From the NCBI RefSeq assembly GCF_030519375.1, contig NZ_JAUMKB010000004.1, positions 288,120 through 352,119 on the forward strand: 64,000 nt of DNA, in the 5' to 3' direction. The translations under genes were made by a program, and so were the position numbers. The notes beneath the pieces are model-generated. The model was not told the origin of the DNA, did not search any database, and was given only the letters and a program-made list of their open reading frames with translations. Positions 43,636 to 52,655 of this stretch are shown here, in pieces (position 1 is the first letter of the stretch; every line of letters begins with the position of its first letter). The stretch comes from Mucilaginibacter tolerans. GTDB taxonomy: Bacteria; Bacteroidota; Bacteroidia; Sphingobacteriales; Sphingobacteriaceae.

Positions 43636-44996
43636 CAGAACACCATCGTCCTCTCAGGGTATCTTAGCGCATAGTTAGATATCATATTCCTTATATAATC
43701 GTTCCCCGGGTAAGGTGTGAGGTGGTTTTTAAGCTGCTCCAGGCTATCAACATCAAAATAATGGGAGATATAACCCATACCATAAAACTGCCCCTTTTCG
43801 ATCAAAATGCAGCTATGCTCATCTACCTGTCGGCCTTCGTCGCGTATTGCAAAGGTAGGTAATGCATCCTTCAATTGGGCAATCGCCTGATTTACTTTTC
43901 TGTTATAGTCCTCCACGGTTTCAACGCCTTCGCATGCGCATAGATGGTGCATGGCACCGGTGCAGGGTGCGTTATTGTTTTGTATAAAACAGAGTTTTGG
44001 GCAAAGCTCAAACTCGTCAATGAGTTTAAGCAGCAGGTTACGGCCATCCAATAACGAATTGCAGGTGTATATTGGTTGTGAGAGCTTCCTACGTTTATCT
44101 ACAGCCAATCTCAGGTAGCCTTTCTGATCCTCAAATGCATAAAGCCCGTAGGCATGTTCAAACCGTTTTAATGAGCGATTATATTTTGGCCACAGCCGTT
44201 TGATTTCGATAGCTTCCAACACAAAGGCGATGAGCTCCGTACCGCAACTTTGATAAGATATATGATGAATGTTGCGCAAGAACTCCTGCCGCTGTAAGCC
44301 GGGATTATTGCCTGAGAAATGGCTGCAAACCCGTTGCTTTATATTACGTGCCTTACCAACATAAATCACTTTACCCTTTTCATCATGAAAATAATAAACG
44401 CCGGGTATATAGGGGAGTTGGTCAATGTCCTCTTTAGGCAAATTGGCCGGTAATACCTGCTCGCGCGACCGGTGTTTGAGTGCCTGGCCGATATGATTGC
44501 CATTATCATTCTGAAGCAGGATTGAGAACAAGATGGCTGTTGCTTCCGCGTCACCTGCAGCTCTGTGCCTGCTTTCATTTTCTATGCCAAGATGACGGCA
44601 TAACTTACCGAGACTGTAAGACGGCATCCCCGGCAAAATCTTACGGCCAAGTCTTACCGTACACAATTTATTGCATTGCAGATCATAGCCGGCCACGGCT
44701 AAGTGATGGCGAATAAAGGAAAAATCAAAATTGACATTGTGGGCAACGAATATCTTGCCGTGAAGCATGTGATAAATGTCAGCGGCTACATCCTCAAATG
44801 GCGGCGCATCCTGGACCATTTCGTTGGTAATACCTGTCAGCGCCCGGATGTAAACCGGGATATCCCGCCCTGGATTAACCAGTGTGCTGTAGCGTTGGGT
44901 TACTCTTTTACCATCGTGCAGGCATACAGCAACTTCGGTTATACCATTTGAGCTGGCATGTCCCCCCGTCGTTTCTATATCCACAATAGCGTACAT
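43635..44996 (-). CDS. DnaQ-type exonuclease fused to GIY-YIG nuclease
   Basis: The 453-residue protein has an N-terminal DEDDh exonuclease like the Pol III epsilon subunit (YAIVDIETTGG, HNVNFDFSFIRHHL, SRHRAAGDAEATAIL, residues about 1-165), then a GIY-YIG endonuclease domain as in UvrC and Cho (YIPGVYYFHDEKGKVIYVGK, ARNIKQRVCSHF, residues about 195-275), and a C-terminal Cys-containing region (LCFIQNNNAPCTGAMHHLCA). It is likely a repair nuclease. No uvrA or polymerase gene is adjacent. Confidence 0.9.
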   Translation of the reverse strand: MYAIVDIETTGGHASSNGITEVAVCLHDGKRVTQRYSTLVNPGRDIPVYIRALTGITNEMVQDAPPFEDVAADIYHMLHGKIFVAHNVNFDFSFIRHHLAVAGYDLQCNKLCTVRLGRKILPGMPSYSLGKLCRHLGIENESRHRAAGDAEATAILFSILLQNDNGNHIGQALKHRSREQVLPANLPKEDIDQLPYIPGVYYFHDEKGKVIYVGKARNIKQRVCSHFSGNNPGLQRQEFLRNIHHISYQSCGTELIAFVLEAIEIKRLWPKYNRSLKRFEHAYGLYAFEDQKGYLRLAVDKRRKLSQPIYTCNSLLDGRNLLLKLIDEFELCPKLCFIQNNNAPCTGAMHHLCACEGVETVEDYNRKVNQAIAQLKDALPTFAIRDEGRQVDEHSCILIEKGQFYGMGYISHYFDVDSLEQLKNHLTPYPGNDYIRNMISNYALRYPERTMVF

Positions 44997-45016
44997 GGTT
45001 CAAATTTAGTGAATTT

Positions 45017-45154
45017 TAGTCCGGAAGTCCGCAAAAAGTCGGGAAGTCCGTAAGTGATAATTTAATCTGAAAAATAAGACCCGGTACTTCTGCCGGGTCT
45101 TAGTATCAATTAATAATCTTTCGGACTTGCGGTCTTCCCGACTTCCCGACTAAG
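45017..45154. repeat. Inverted word repeat (GGAAGTCGGGAAGTCCG family) around a terminator
   Basis: The left arm (45017-45054) holds CGGAAGTCCG, AGTCGGGAAGTCCG words. The right arm (45118-45154) has CGGACTTGCGGTC and CCCGACTTCCCGACT. They flank a separate perfect terminator stem, AAGACCCGG/CCGGGTCTT. It lies between the DnaQ/GIY-YIG and yidC genes. Confidence 0.82.
45076..45101 (-). terminator. Terminator of yidC
   Basis: AAGACCCGG (45076-45084) pairs with CCGGGTCTT (45093-45101) around an 8-base loop, downstream of the yidC stop codon on the minus strand. Confidence 0.85.
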
Positions 45155-45158
45155 AAAA

Positions 45159-46976
45159 TCACTTCTTCTTTCCCTGTATTTGTTGCTGCTGGCGCATAGC
45201 TTCTTCCATACGCGCCTGGAAACCTGATTTCTTTTTCTTCTCTTCAGGTTTCTTTTTGTTCTCTTGTATCTGGGCGTGGATCTTTTTATCGTCGACCATC
45301 AGCCTGATCAGGTATTGCTGCAGGAAAGTGAACATGTTGGCCAGGAAGTAATAGTAATTCAAACCTGCGGGGTAGTTGTTCAGTGTGATGAGGAAGATAA
45401 TAGGCGTGACGTATCCTATATATTTCATTTGCCCGGTTGCACCTGATATCTGGTTGTTGAAATAAGTATAAACCAGAGTCGAGATGGTCATCAGCAAACA
45501 CATCAAGCTGATATGATCAACACCGAATATAGGCGAGAAGCTGATTACTGAATCATAAGTAGAAAGGTCATGCATCCAAAGGAAGTGTTCACCTCTTAAC
45601 TCAAATAAGCTTGGGAAAAAACGGAAGAATGCAATCACAATAGGCATCTGTAATAATAATGGCAAGCATCCGCCCAACGGGTTTACACCTGCCTTTTTAT
45701 ACAGTTTCATATACTCCTGTTGCAGCAGCGTAGGATTATCTTCGCCAACTTTTGCTTTGATCTCATCCATTTCTGGCTTAAGTATCCGCATTTTAGCCAT
45801 TGAAAGGTATGACTTGTAGGTAAGTGGAGACAATACTAACTTAAGCAGTACAGTTAAAGCCAGGATGATAAGACCGTAATTCCAGTTAAATTGTTTTAGG
45901 AAGTTAAATACCGGCAATACTGCATAACGGTTGATATATTTTAACGGCCCCCAACCCAAACTAACCACTTTATCAAGCTCATAACCTTGCTCCTTAAGCG
46001 TGCTAAAGCGATTTGGGCCAAAGTAGAATTCCAAAGGCACAGCACCATCAGCCATCCGGGTAAAAGAAAGATCGGCCTTCATTTGCTTCACATCGGCAGT
46101 ATTAGTTACATCGGTACTTACTGTTAAGTTCGACTTATCAATACCTTGTTTAGCGACCAGGATATTTGAAAAGAAGTGTTGCTTAAAAGCTACCCATTGC
46201 AGTTTTTTATCTGTGATAGACTTCTGGTCGTCTTTGGTATCGCCGAAGTCATTTACCTCATTGTCCGTATTTTTATAATAAATTTCCGAATACTGGCGCT
46301 CCTGCTTCATGTCCTTTTCCTGTTTGTGCAGGCTTGCCTGCCAGTTCAGATTAAAGGTGCTGCTGTTCGCGATAATATTATCCAATCCGGTCGACTTTAT
46401 AGTCAGACCCAATTTAAAGCCGGTCCCTTTTAATGAGTACACATAGTCAATGTACTGGGTAGGGCTATAGCTCAGGCGCATGGTCAGGTTGCTTGAGTCT
46501 TTTTCTGCTACAGTAAGGCTCTGAGAGCTTGGCGTAAAATACAGATCTTTTGTATTGACGTTTTTACCGGGGATATTTAGTATTAATCCAAACTGATTAT
46601 TATCACCATCGAATAAAATGAGAGGTTTTTTATCGAAAGTCTTATAGTTCTTCAATTCAACCGAGTAAACGCGACCACCATGTGTACTTAATTTAACGCG
46701 CAGTTCCTGGTTTTCGAGGATGACGAATTGCTCGCTGCCTACGGATGCCATGCCGAAAGGAATTTTCTTCAATGTTGAGTCGGCTAAAGCAACAGTTTTT
46801 TTTGATGTGTCCGGCTTAGTAGTTTTAACAACAGCAGCGGCGGCTTTTGCTCTTTTGATTGAATCCTGCACCAACTGCTCTTTTTTCAGCTCAGCATCCG
46901 AGGGCTTCAAAAGAAAATAAGACCCCAGCATGATCAAAACTATCAGGACAAACCCTGTTATTGTATTCTTATCCAT
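45159..46976 (-). CDS. yidC: Membrane protein insertase YidC
   Basis: YidC inserts membrane proteins with or without SecYEG. The 605-residue protein has TM1 (TGFVLIVLIMLGSYFLLKP), a large periplasmic beta-supersandwich domain (residues about 70-350) and the five-helix YidC/Oxa1 core, which contains YGLIILALTVLLKLVLSPLT, QMPIVIAFFRFFPSLFELRG and NNYPAGLNYYYFLANMFTF. It ends in a basic tail (KKKSGFQARMEEAMRQQQ). Its stop codon is close to a strong terminator. Confidence 0.95.
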   Translation of the reverse strand: MDKNTITGFVLIVLIMLGSYFLLKPSDAELKKEQLVQDSIKRAKAAAAVVKTTKPDTSKKTVALADSTLKKIPFGMASVGSEQFVILENQELRVKLSTHGGRVYSVELKNYKTFDKKPLILFDGDNNQFGLILNIPGKNVNTKDLYFTPSSQSLTVAEKDSSNLTMRLSYSPTQYIDYVYSLKGTGFKLGLTIKSTGLDNIIANSSTFNLNWQASLHKQEKDMKQERQYSEIYYKNTDNEVNDFGDTKDDQKSITDKKLQWVAFKQHFFSNILVAKQGIDKSNLTVSTDVTNTADVKQMKADLSFTRMADGAVPLEFYFGPNRFSTLKEQGYELDKVVSLGWGPLKYINRYAVLPVFNFLKQFNWNYGLIILALTVLLKLVLSPLTYKSYLSMAKMRILKPEMDEIKAKVGEDNPTLLQQEYMKLYKKAGVNPLGGCLPLLLQMPIVIAFFRFFPSLFELRGEHFLWMHDLSTYDSVISFSPIFGVDHISLMCLLMTISTLVYTYFNNQISGATGQMKYIGYVTPIIFLITLNNYPAGLNYYYFLANMFTFLQQYLIRLMVDDKKIHAQIQENKKKPEEKKKKSGFQARMEEAMRQQQQIQGKKK

Positions 46977-46996
46977 TTTATCGTTATCGTACTTTA

Positions 46997-48607
46997 TTAC
47001 TTCTTGCGGGCATATGCCAGCGAAGCGGCGACAAAGTTAACAAAAAGTGGGTGAGGATTAGCAACTGTTGATTTTAATTCCGGGTGAAATTGTCCGCCCA
47101 CAAAAAACGGGTGATTTTTCAGCTCAATGATCTCTACCAGACCATTATCCGGGTTGATGCCTGAGGGGGTCATTCCGGCTTCTTCGTATTGTTTCAGGTA
47201 TTTGTTGTTAAATTCAAAACGGTGACGGTGACGCTCGGTAATATGCGTTTTTCCGTATATAGCGGCCGCTTTTGATCCTTTCTTGATATCGCAAGGATAA
47301 GCGCCTAAACGCATAGTGCCGCCTTTGTTCTTGATTTTCTTCTGCTCTTCCATCATGGCGATAACCGGATGGGGAGTGTGCTCGTTCATCTCGGTACTAT
47401 TTGCATTTTTCAGCCCTAAAACATTACGACCGAACTCAACAACTGCGCACTGCATACCTAAACAGATACCAAAGAACGGAATATTATTCTCGCGAACATA
47501 CCTGATCGCCTCAATTTTGCCTTCGAAACCACGCTCACCGAAGCCTGGTGCAACTAATACGCCATGCAGGCCTTTTAAACGTTCAATCGCGTTTTCCGGC
47601 GTTAGCTGTTCTGACGGGATATATTCAACCCGTACTTTACATTCATTTTTAGCACCCGCATGTATGAACGATTCTGTGATCGACTTATAAGCATCCGGAA
47701 GCTCCACATATTTACCTACCAAACCAATGCGTACATCTGATGTCGGGTTTTTCAAACGGCCCAGGAAATCCTTCCAGCTTTCCAGTTCGGGTTCGTTTTT
47801 GTGCGAAAGTTTCAGCTTGGTTAATACCGTTTTGTCCAACTGTTCTTTCAGCATCAGCAGCGGAACATCGTATATCGTAGAAGCATCGATGGACTCGATT
47901 ACCGCATTGATATTTACGTTACAGAAAAGAGCGATTTTTTTGCGGATATCCTGGTTGATATGATGCTCAGTACGGCAAACCAGAATATCTGGCTGGATAC
48001 CATATTCCAACAACATCTTCACAGAGTGTTGTGTCGGCTTAGTTTTCAATTCGCCTGCTGCTGCAAGGAATGGTATCAAAGTTAAATGGATAACCAATGA
48101 GTTGCCAGAACCAATTTCCCACCTGAACTGACGTACAGCTTCGATATATGGCAGTGATTCGATGTCGCCTACCGTACCTCCCAATTCTGTGATCACGATA
48201 TCATAATCACCGCTCTCGCCAAGTAAACGGATGTTTCTTTTAATCTCGTCAGTAATGTGAGGAACTACCTGAACCGTTTTACCCAAAAACGCACCTTCGC
48301 GCTCCTTGTTGATCACATTCTGGTAAATACGACCGGTAGTAATATTATTGGCCTGTGAAGTTGGCGTATTCAAAAAACGCTCATAATGACCCAGGTCAAG
48401 GTCGGTTTCGGCACCGTCTTCAGTAACATAGCATTCACCATGCTCATAGGGGTTAAGTGTTCCGGGATCGATGTTGATATAAGGGTCGAACTTTTGGATC
48501 GTAACGCGGTATCCGCGCGATTGAAGAAGTTTGGCTAACGAGGCAGAAATAATGCCTTTCCCTAACGACGAAGTAACGCCGCCCGTCACAAAGATGTATT
48601 TAGTCAT
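46997..48607 (-). CDS. pyrG: CTP synthase
   Basis: PyrG aminates UTP to CTP with glutamine. The 536-residue protein has the synthase domain start [40 protein letters not shown], and the class I glutaminase with the nucleophile in [16 protein letters not shown] and the His/Glu pair [10 protein letters not shown]. The length is normal for the family. It is 20 bases upstream of yidC on the same strand. Confidence 0.96.
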   Translation of the reverse strand: MTKYIFVTGGVTSSLGKGIISASLAKLLQSRGYRVTIQKFDPYINIDPGTLNPYEHGECYVTEDGAETDLDLGHYERFLNTPTSQANNITTGRIYQNVINKEREGAFLGKTVQVVPHITDEIKRNIRLLGESGDYDIVITELGGTVGDIESLPYIEAVRQFRWEIGSGNSLVIHLTLIPFLAAAGELKTKPTQHSVKMLLEYGIQPDILVCRTEHHINQDIRKKIALFCNVNINAVIESIDASTIYDVPLLMLKEQLDKTVLTKLKLSHKNEPELESWKDFLGRLKNPTSDVRIGLVGKYVELPDAYKSITESFIHAGAKNECKVRVEYIPSEQLTPENAIERLKGLHGVLVAPGFGERGFEGKIEAIRYVRENNIPFFGICLGMQCAVVEFGRNVLGLKNANSTEMNEHTPHPVIAMMEEQKKIKNKGGTMRLGAYPCDIKKGSKAAAIYGKTHITERHRHRFEFNNKYLKQYEEAGMTPSGINPDNGLVEIIELKNHPFFVGGQFHPELKSTVANPHPLFVNFVAASLAYARKK

Positions 48608-48667
48608 GATGATATGTGTATTTGGCGCCTGTTTTTACACCTGCACCTTTTGTTTGTGTACGGGATA

Positions 48668-48675
48668 CAAAAGTA
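48668..48675 (-). promoter_or_regulatory. Promoter -7 element (TACTTTTG) for pyrG
   Basis: The minus-strand TACTTTTG matches TAnnTTTG and lies 60 bases upstream of the pyrG ATG. Confidence 0.6.
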
Positions 48676-48765
48676 GCAAAATTTTCAGACTTTGCTCACT
48701 GAAATCGCAAATGTTGAAAAGGAATCGTGATGTGGAGAATGTTAACTTGTTGTAAAGTTGTTAAT

Positions 48766-48851
48766 TGTCTGAACCTGAATTTGCGGAATTAATAAGATGA
48801 CAGAATGAGAATTCTGCAAATTAATTAATTGTGAAAATTTTGGTTCAGACA
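48766..48851. repeat. Nested inverted repeat between the 48868 gene and pyrG
   Basis: TGTCTGAACC (48766-48775) and GGTTCAGACA (48842-48851) are exact complements, and inside them AATTTGCGGAATT (48778-48790) pairs with AATTCTGCAAATT (48810-48822), one mismatch. The right boundary is 16 bases from the stop of the minus-strand 48868 gene, so it may be a terminator or a small transposable remnant. No coding content. Confidence 0.75.
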
Positions 48852-48867
48852 GAAAGGCTTAGGGTTT

Positions 48868-49479
48868 TTATTTAGAAGTTTTTTGATTCTCTAAAAATCC
48901 ATCATTATATAGTTTTACATAGAATTCGATAAGTTCAAAATTATAATTGGTGCTTTTTCTTTCTTCTTTATACTTGTCTAACAAGGCTGGATTGTCTGCA
49001 ATGAGATTCATGAAAACTTGCTCCCGGCTTTTGCGAGAACTGCCAATGTAAATCCCCGTAGTACCGATTTTAATAAATTTTAATGAATCGTTATTTTTGC
49101 TTACATACCAAAAAAAAGATATGCTATTAGCGTTGCTTGCATTTTTTTCATATAAATTTATTTTACCACGTTCAAGTAACCGAAGAAAAGTTAATTTGTC
49201 TGCCCCTGGCAAACGCCGGGGTACAAAAAAACTTGAATCTTCAGACCTGTAAAAGCCATTAACACTATCAGCATCGAAAGGTTTCGCCCTGTGGGCACCA
49301 TCTACCTTATACGTTAATTTCCCTGAAAACCTACTTCCTAAATGGCATTTAATGGTATCATTTTTTAGGCTGATGATATAGTCATTGAATTTTTTAGTAG
49401 TATCCGCATCCTGTGCAAACACTTTAGCGATGGGTACAAGCAAACAAATTGAGCTCAGTAGTAATAATTTGGCTTTCAT
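48868..49479 (-). CDS. Secreted hypothetical protein
   Basis: The 203-residue protein has a signal peptide (LLLLSSICLLVPIAKVFAQ, cleavage near residue 22). The mature start FNDYIISLKNDTIKCHLG resembles a motif common in secreted Bacteroidota proteins of unknown function. No domain or catalytic motif was recognised. It is last in a minus-strand run after kdsB, 27 bases away. Confidence 0.7.
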   Translation of the reverse strand: MKAKLLLLSSICLLVPIAKVFAQDADTTKKFNDYIISLKNDTIKCHLGSRFSGKLTYKVDGAHRAKPFDADSVNGFYRSEDSSFFVPRRLPGADKLTFLRLLERGKINLYEKNASNANSISFFWYVSKNNDSLKFIKIGTTGIYIGSSRKSREQVFMNLIADNPALLDKYKEERKSTNYNFELIEFYVKLYNDGFLENQKTSK

Positions 49480-49506
49480 AATGATAAGGTCAGTTGAGAT
49501 AGTCTA

Positions 49507-50238
49507 TTAATCAAATATAAGCTTTTTCAAATCCTCCGGTGTATCAATAGCAATGGTTTCAATTTCGGTCTCGGCTACCTTTATTTTGTAGCCATTTTCT
49601 ACCCAGCGCAATTGCTCCAGGCTTTCGGCTTTTTCAAGTGGGGATACCGGCAATTTGGTAATCTGTTTCAGAATATCAGCCTGGTAACCGTAAATGCCAA
49701 TATGTTTAAAATAAGTAAAATGCTGCAGCCAATTTTGAGACTCCTGTCCGCGGATATGAGGTAGGGGGGAGCGCGAAAAATAAATAGCTTCTGAGTTTTT
49801 GTTGACAATAACCTTTGGGGAATTGGTGTTGTGCAGTTCCTGTTCGTTTGATATTTTCTTTATCAACGTAGCCAGTTGTGTATCAGCACCATTAAAGCAA
49901 CCAATCAATTTGCTGATCTGCTCCGGATCGATATAAGGCTCATCGCCCTGGATATTAATGATCACATCATGTTCCGAATATTTTTCGGCTACCTCGGCAC
50001 AGCGATCGGTTCCGCTTTGATGAGACGGGGAGGTCATCACTGCTTTCCCTCCAAAACCAAGCACATGCTCAAAAATACGGTCATCATCCGTAGCAACGAT
50101 CACCTCAGATAATTGAGCGCATTTTTTTGCCTGCTCATATACCCGTTGGATCATGCTTTTTCCGGCAATATCCGCCAGCGGCTTTCCGGGAAAGCGGGTG
50201 GAGTCGTAACGGGCGGGAATGATACCGAGGATTTGCAT
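49507..50238 (-). CDS. kdsB: 3-deoxy-manno-octulosonate cytidylyltransferase
   Basis: KdsB activates KDO as CMP-KDO for lipid A core synthesis. The 243-residue protein has ILGIIPARYDSTRFPGKPLA, IVATDDDRIFEHVLGFGG, INIQGDEPYIDPEQISKLI and the C-terminal LEQLRWVENGYKIKVAET, as in the family. It follows the 50255 gene at 16 bases. With the heptose genes it marks this chromosome as making an LPS inner core. Confidence 0.95.
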   Translation of the reverse strand: MQILGIIPARYDSTRFPGKPLADIAGKSMIQRVYEQAKKCAQLSEVIVATDDDRIFEHVLGFGGKAVMTSPSHQSGTDRCAEVAEKYSEHDVIINIQGDEPYIDPEQISKLIGCFNGADTQLATLIKKISNEQELHNTNSPKVIVNKNSEAIYFSRSPLPHIRGQESQNWLQHFTYFKHIGIYGYQADILKQITKLPVSPLEKAESLEQLRWVENGYKIKVAETEIETIAIDTPEDLKKLIFD

Positions 50239-50254
50239 TAACGAAATAAAGTAG

Positions 50255-50770
50255 TTAGAAGGAATTTAGATTATCATCAGGATTTACAACGTGTTTTTGT
50301 ATGGCCAATTTAACGCTTTCGAGATTTAAATGCGCGTCAACTTTTATTCTTGTCTCATTTTCTACTCCGGTTTCGTTGTATATATCAATACAAGGAATCA
50401 TCCAGTTCCCTTTTTCTACAATTGGCATAATCTTTACTATCTGACCATTTATATTCGCATTATAGAATAATTTATATCCCCAACCACTGTATGTTTCATA
50501 CATCACTACAGGGAATTCTTTTATCTCAGCGAGGCCAATACTATTCAGCCTGGTTTTAAAAAAGTTCTTAAAATAGTATTCTTTTAATACCACTGCTGAA
50601 TTTACAATTAATCCTCCTCCAATTGATATTAAAAGCAAGAACTCTACATCTTTTGAGCTTATACTATCTAAATGCCCGATATTACTTAATAAGAATCCGA
50701 CTATCGGGAACAAAAACACGATTGATATTGTTATGATCAGTTTTTTAAAACCTAATAAATGTTCCTTCAT
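50255..50770 (-). CDS. Hypothetical membrane protein, two TM helices
   Basis: The 171-residue protein has two hydrophobic segments (residues about 10-29, KLIITISIVFLFPIVGFLLS, and about 41-62, VEFLLLISIGGGLIVNSAVV) and a soluble C-terminal part of about 100 residues with no recognised domain. It sits between the deoxynucleoside kinase and kdsB on the same strand. Function is unknown. Confidence 0.6.
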   Translation of the reverse strand: MKEHLLGFKKLIITISIVFLFPIVGFLLSNIGHLDSISSKDVEFLLLISIGGGLIVNSAVVLKEYYFKNFFKTRLNSIGLAEIKEFPVVMYETYSGWGYKLFYNANINGQIVKIMPIVEKGNWMIPCIDIYNETGVENETRIKVDAHLNLESVKLAIQKHVVNPDDNLNSF

Positions 50771-50793
50771 TTATTTAAATGACGAATTGTGAT

Positions 50794-51408
50794 TTAAAAA
50801 AGCCCGTTTATTTCGCGCTCTATTCTCTCTACAATAGTTGCCATATCATCAGTATTATTGGCGAAGTCGAGTTTGTCTTTATCTAAAATCAGCAGTTTGC
50901 CCAGTTTATAGCCGTTGATCCATTTTTGATACTTGTCGTTCAGTTTGGACAGATAATCCAAACGGATACCAATTTCGTATTCGCGACCGCGGCGCTGGAT
51001 ATTATTAACCAGCGTAGGCACTGATGCTTTCAGATAGACCAGCAGATCGGGAGGTTTGATGAATGCGGTAATATTATCAAAAATGGCACGATAATTTTCA
51101 TAATCGCGGGTGGTCATCAGGCCCATGTCATGCAGGTTCTCGGCAAAGATGTATGCATCTTCATAGATGGTCCGGTCCTGGATAATATTTTTATTGCTTT
51201 GCTGAATATCCAATATCTGCCTGAAACGGCTGTTCAGGAAATAGATCTGCAGGTTAAAACTCCAGCGTTTCATGTCGCTGTAGAAATCTTCCAGGTACGG
51301 ATTGTTGTCAGCAGCCTCATACAGCGGTTCAAAACTATAATTTTTGGCCAATAATTCAGTAAGGGTGGTCTTTCCGGCGCCGATGTTTCCTACGATAGCG
51401 ATGTGCAT
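50794..51408 (-). CDS. Deoxynucleoside kinase
   Basis: The 204-residue P-loop kinase begins HIAIVGNIGAGKTTLTELLA, with the DRTIYEDAYIFAENLHDMGL region (ERS/DRT-type catalytic motif) and the LID RRGREYEIGIRLDYLSKLND. It phosphorylates a deoxynucleoside in salvage; which base is not clear. The length fits the family. It is 213 bases from trpS across a word-repeat gap. Confidence 0.9.
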   Translation of the reverse strand: MHIAIVGNIGAGKTTLTELLAKNYSFEPLYEAADNNPYLEDFYSDMKRWSFNLQIYFLNSRFRQILDIQQSNKNIIQDRTIYEDAYIFAENLHDMGLMTTRDYENYRAIFDNITAFIKPPDLLVYLKASVPTLVNNIQRRGREYEIGIRLDYLSKLNDKYQKWINGYKLGKLLILDKDKLDFANNTDDMATIVERIEREINGLF

Positions 51409-51420
51409 GCGATGGTTTTA

Positions 51421-51620
51421 GTTCATGGTTTACGGTTGATGGTTCATAGCTCTTCACAAGGAAGTGTAGAAACCACAATTAACTACGTCCGACTAATATA
51501 CATTATGAAGTATGAACTCACAATATTTTGTGAATAGTTAATTGTCAATAGACCATGGCCCATAGTATAATAATGATGGTAAAAGCAGGCATGGACTATT
51601 GTCTATCAACCATTGACTAA
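51421..51620. repeat. Word-repeat gap between the nucleoside kinase and trpS (GTTCATGGTTCATAG family)
   Basis: The left part (51421-51450) repeats GTTCATGGTTTACGGTTGAT-like words. The right part carries GTCAATAGACCATG (51544-51557) and its imperfect complement CATGGACTATTGTC (51590-51603), then ATCAACCATTGACTAA. It shares the word with 35935-36062. The middle is AT-rich filler without coding potential. Confidence 0.65.
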
Positions 51621-51621
51621 A

Positions 51622-52617
51622 TCAAAAACTACGGAAGCCGATAATTTCCCTCACTTCGCGAATAGTTTTTGAAGCACTCTCGCGTGCCTTGATTGCGCCA
51701 TGGCGGGCAACCTGGCGCAAATAAGAGGTGTCCTGGCTGATGTCATTTATCCTATTACGAATAGGAGTGGTGGCGATGATCATATCTTCAGCCAGTTGCT
51801 TCTTCAAATCTCCGTAGCGTATCTGGCAGGTATTATATAGATTATCGAAATGCTCATAAGTATCTGGCGTGGATACTACTTTCAGCAGGTCGAACAGGTT
51901 TTGGATCTCTACTGGTTTCTCTTGATTTTCGGCCGTCGGGCCGCTGTCAGTAACAGCTTTCATTACCTTTTTACGGATAATTTCAGGCGAATCGGATAGA
52001 TAAACGGCATTGCCTTCGCCTTCTGATTTGCCCATTTTGCCTTTGCCATCCAAACCGGGTATTCTCACCAGGTTATCGCTGAAATTAAAAGCGTAAGGTT
52101 CTGGAAAATAATCGTGATTGTATAGACGGTTAAAACGGTTGGCAAATGTACGGGACATTTCCAGGTGTTGTTCCTGATCTTTACCAACAGGGACTTTAGT
52201 AGCACGATGGAGGATAATATCGGCGGCCATTAATACAGGATACGTCAGCAAACCGGCGTTTACATTGTCTGGCTGAGCACGTATTTTATCTTTAAATGAG
52301 GTACTACGTTCCAGTTCACCTACATAGGCATTCATATTAAGATATAGATATAATTCAGTAGTTTCCGGTACGTCCGATTGAACGTATAGCGTGGATTTTT
52401 CAGGATCGAGGCCCGCTGCAAGATATTCTACTAACACCTGTTTCACGTTGCTATGAAGATCAGACGGGGTAGGGTGGGTAGTTAAAGAGTGCCAATCAGC
52501 AATAAAGAAAAAACAATTATACTCATGCTGCATCTTTACGAAGTTTTGAATAGCTCCGTAGTAATTCCCCAAATGCAGCTTCCCGGTAGAACGTATACCA
52601 CTAACAACAGTTTCCAT
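51622..52617 (-). CDS. trpS: Tryptophan-tRNA ligase
   Basis: TrpS charges tRNA-Trp. The 331-residue class I synthetase has VVSGIRSTGKLHLGNYYGAI (HIGH region), KVPVGKDQEQHLEMSR and the KMSKS-type loop GKGKMGKSEGEGNAVYLSD. Length is normal. It is divergent from the first plsC gene, and the 38 bases between them hold both promoters. Confidence 0.96.
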   Translation of the reverse strand: METVVSGIRSTGKLHLGNYYGAIQNFVKMQHEYNCFFFIADWHSLTTHPTPSDLHSNVKQVLVEYLAAGLDPEKSTLYVQSDVPETTELYLYLNMNAYVGELERSTSFKDKIRAQPDNVNAGLLTYPVLMAADIILHRATKVPVGKDQEQHLEMSRTFANRFNRLYNHDYFPEPYAFNFSDNLVRIPGLDGKGKMGKSEGEGNAVYLSDSPEIIRKKVMKAVTDSGPTAENQEKPVEIQNLFDLLKVVSTPDTYEHFDNLYNTCQIRYGDLKKQLAEDMIIATTPIRNRINDISQDTSYLRQVARHGAIKARESASKTIREVREIIGFRSF

Positions 52618-52641
52618 GGGCGCGAAAGTAAGGAATTTTTA

Positions 52642-52649
52642 TATTTTTG
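52642..52649 (+). promoter_or_regulatory. Promoter -7 element (TATTTTTG) of the first plsC gene
   Basis: TATTTTTG is followed by six bases and then ATG 52656. The transcript would start at or next to the initiation codon, giving a leaderless mRNA. The same arrangement occurs before the second plsC gene. Confidence 0.6.
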
Positions 52650-52655
52650 ATACCG

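Noticed and set aside
52647..52655. TTG start for the first plsC gene
   Set aside because: The TTG is part of the TATTTTTG promoter element; ATG 52656 fits the paralogue.
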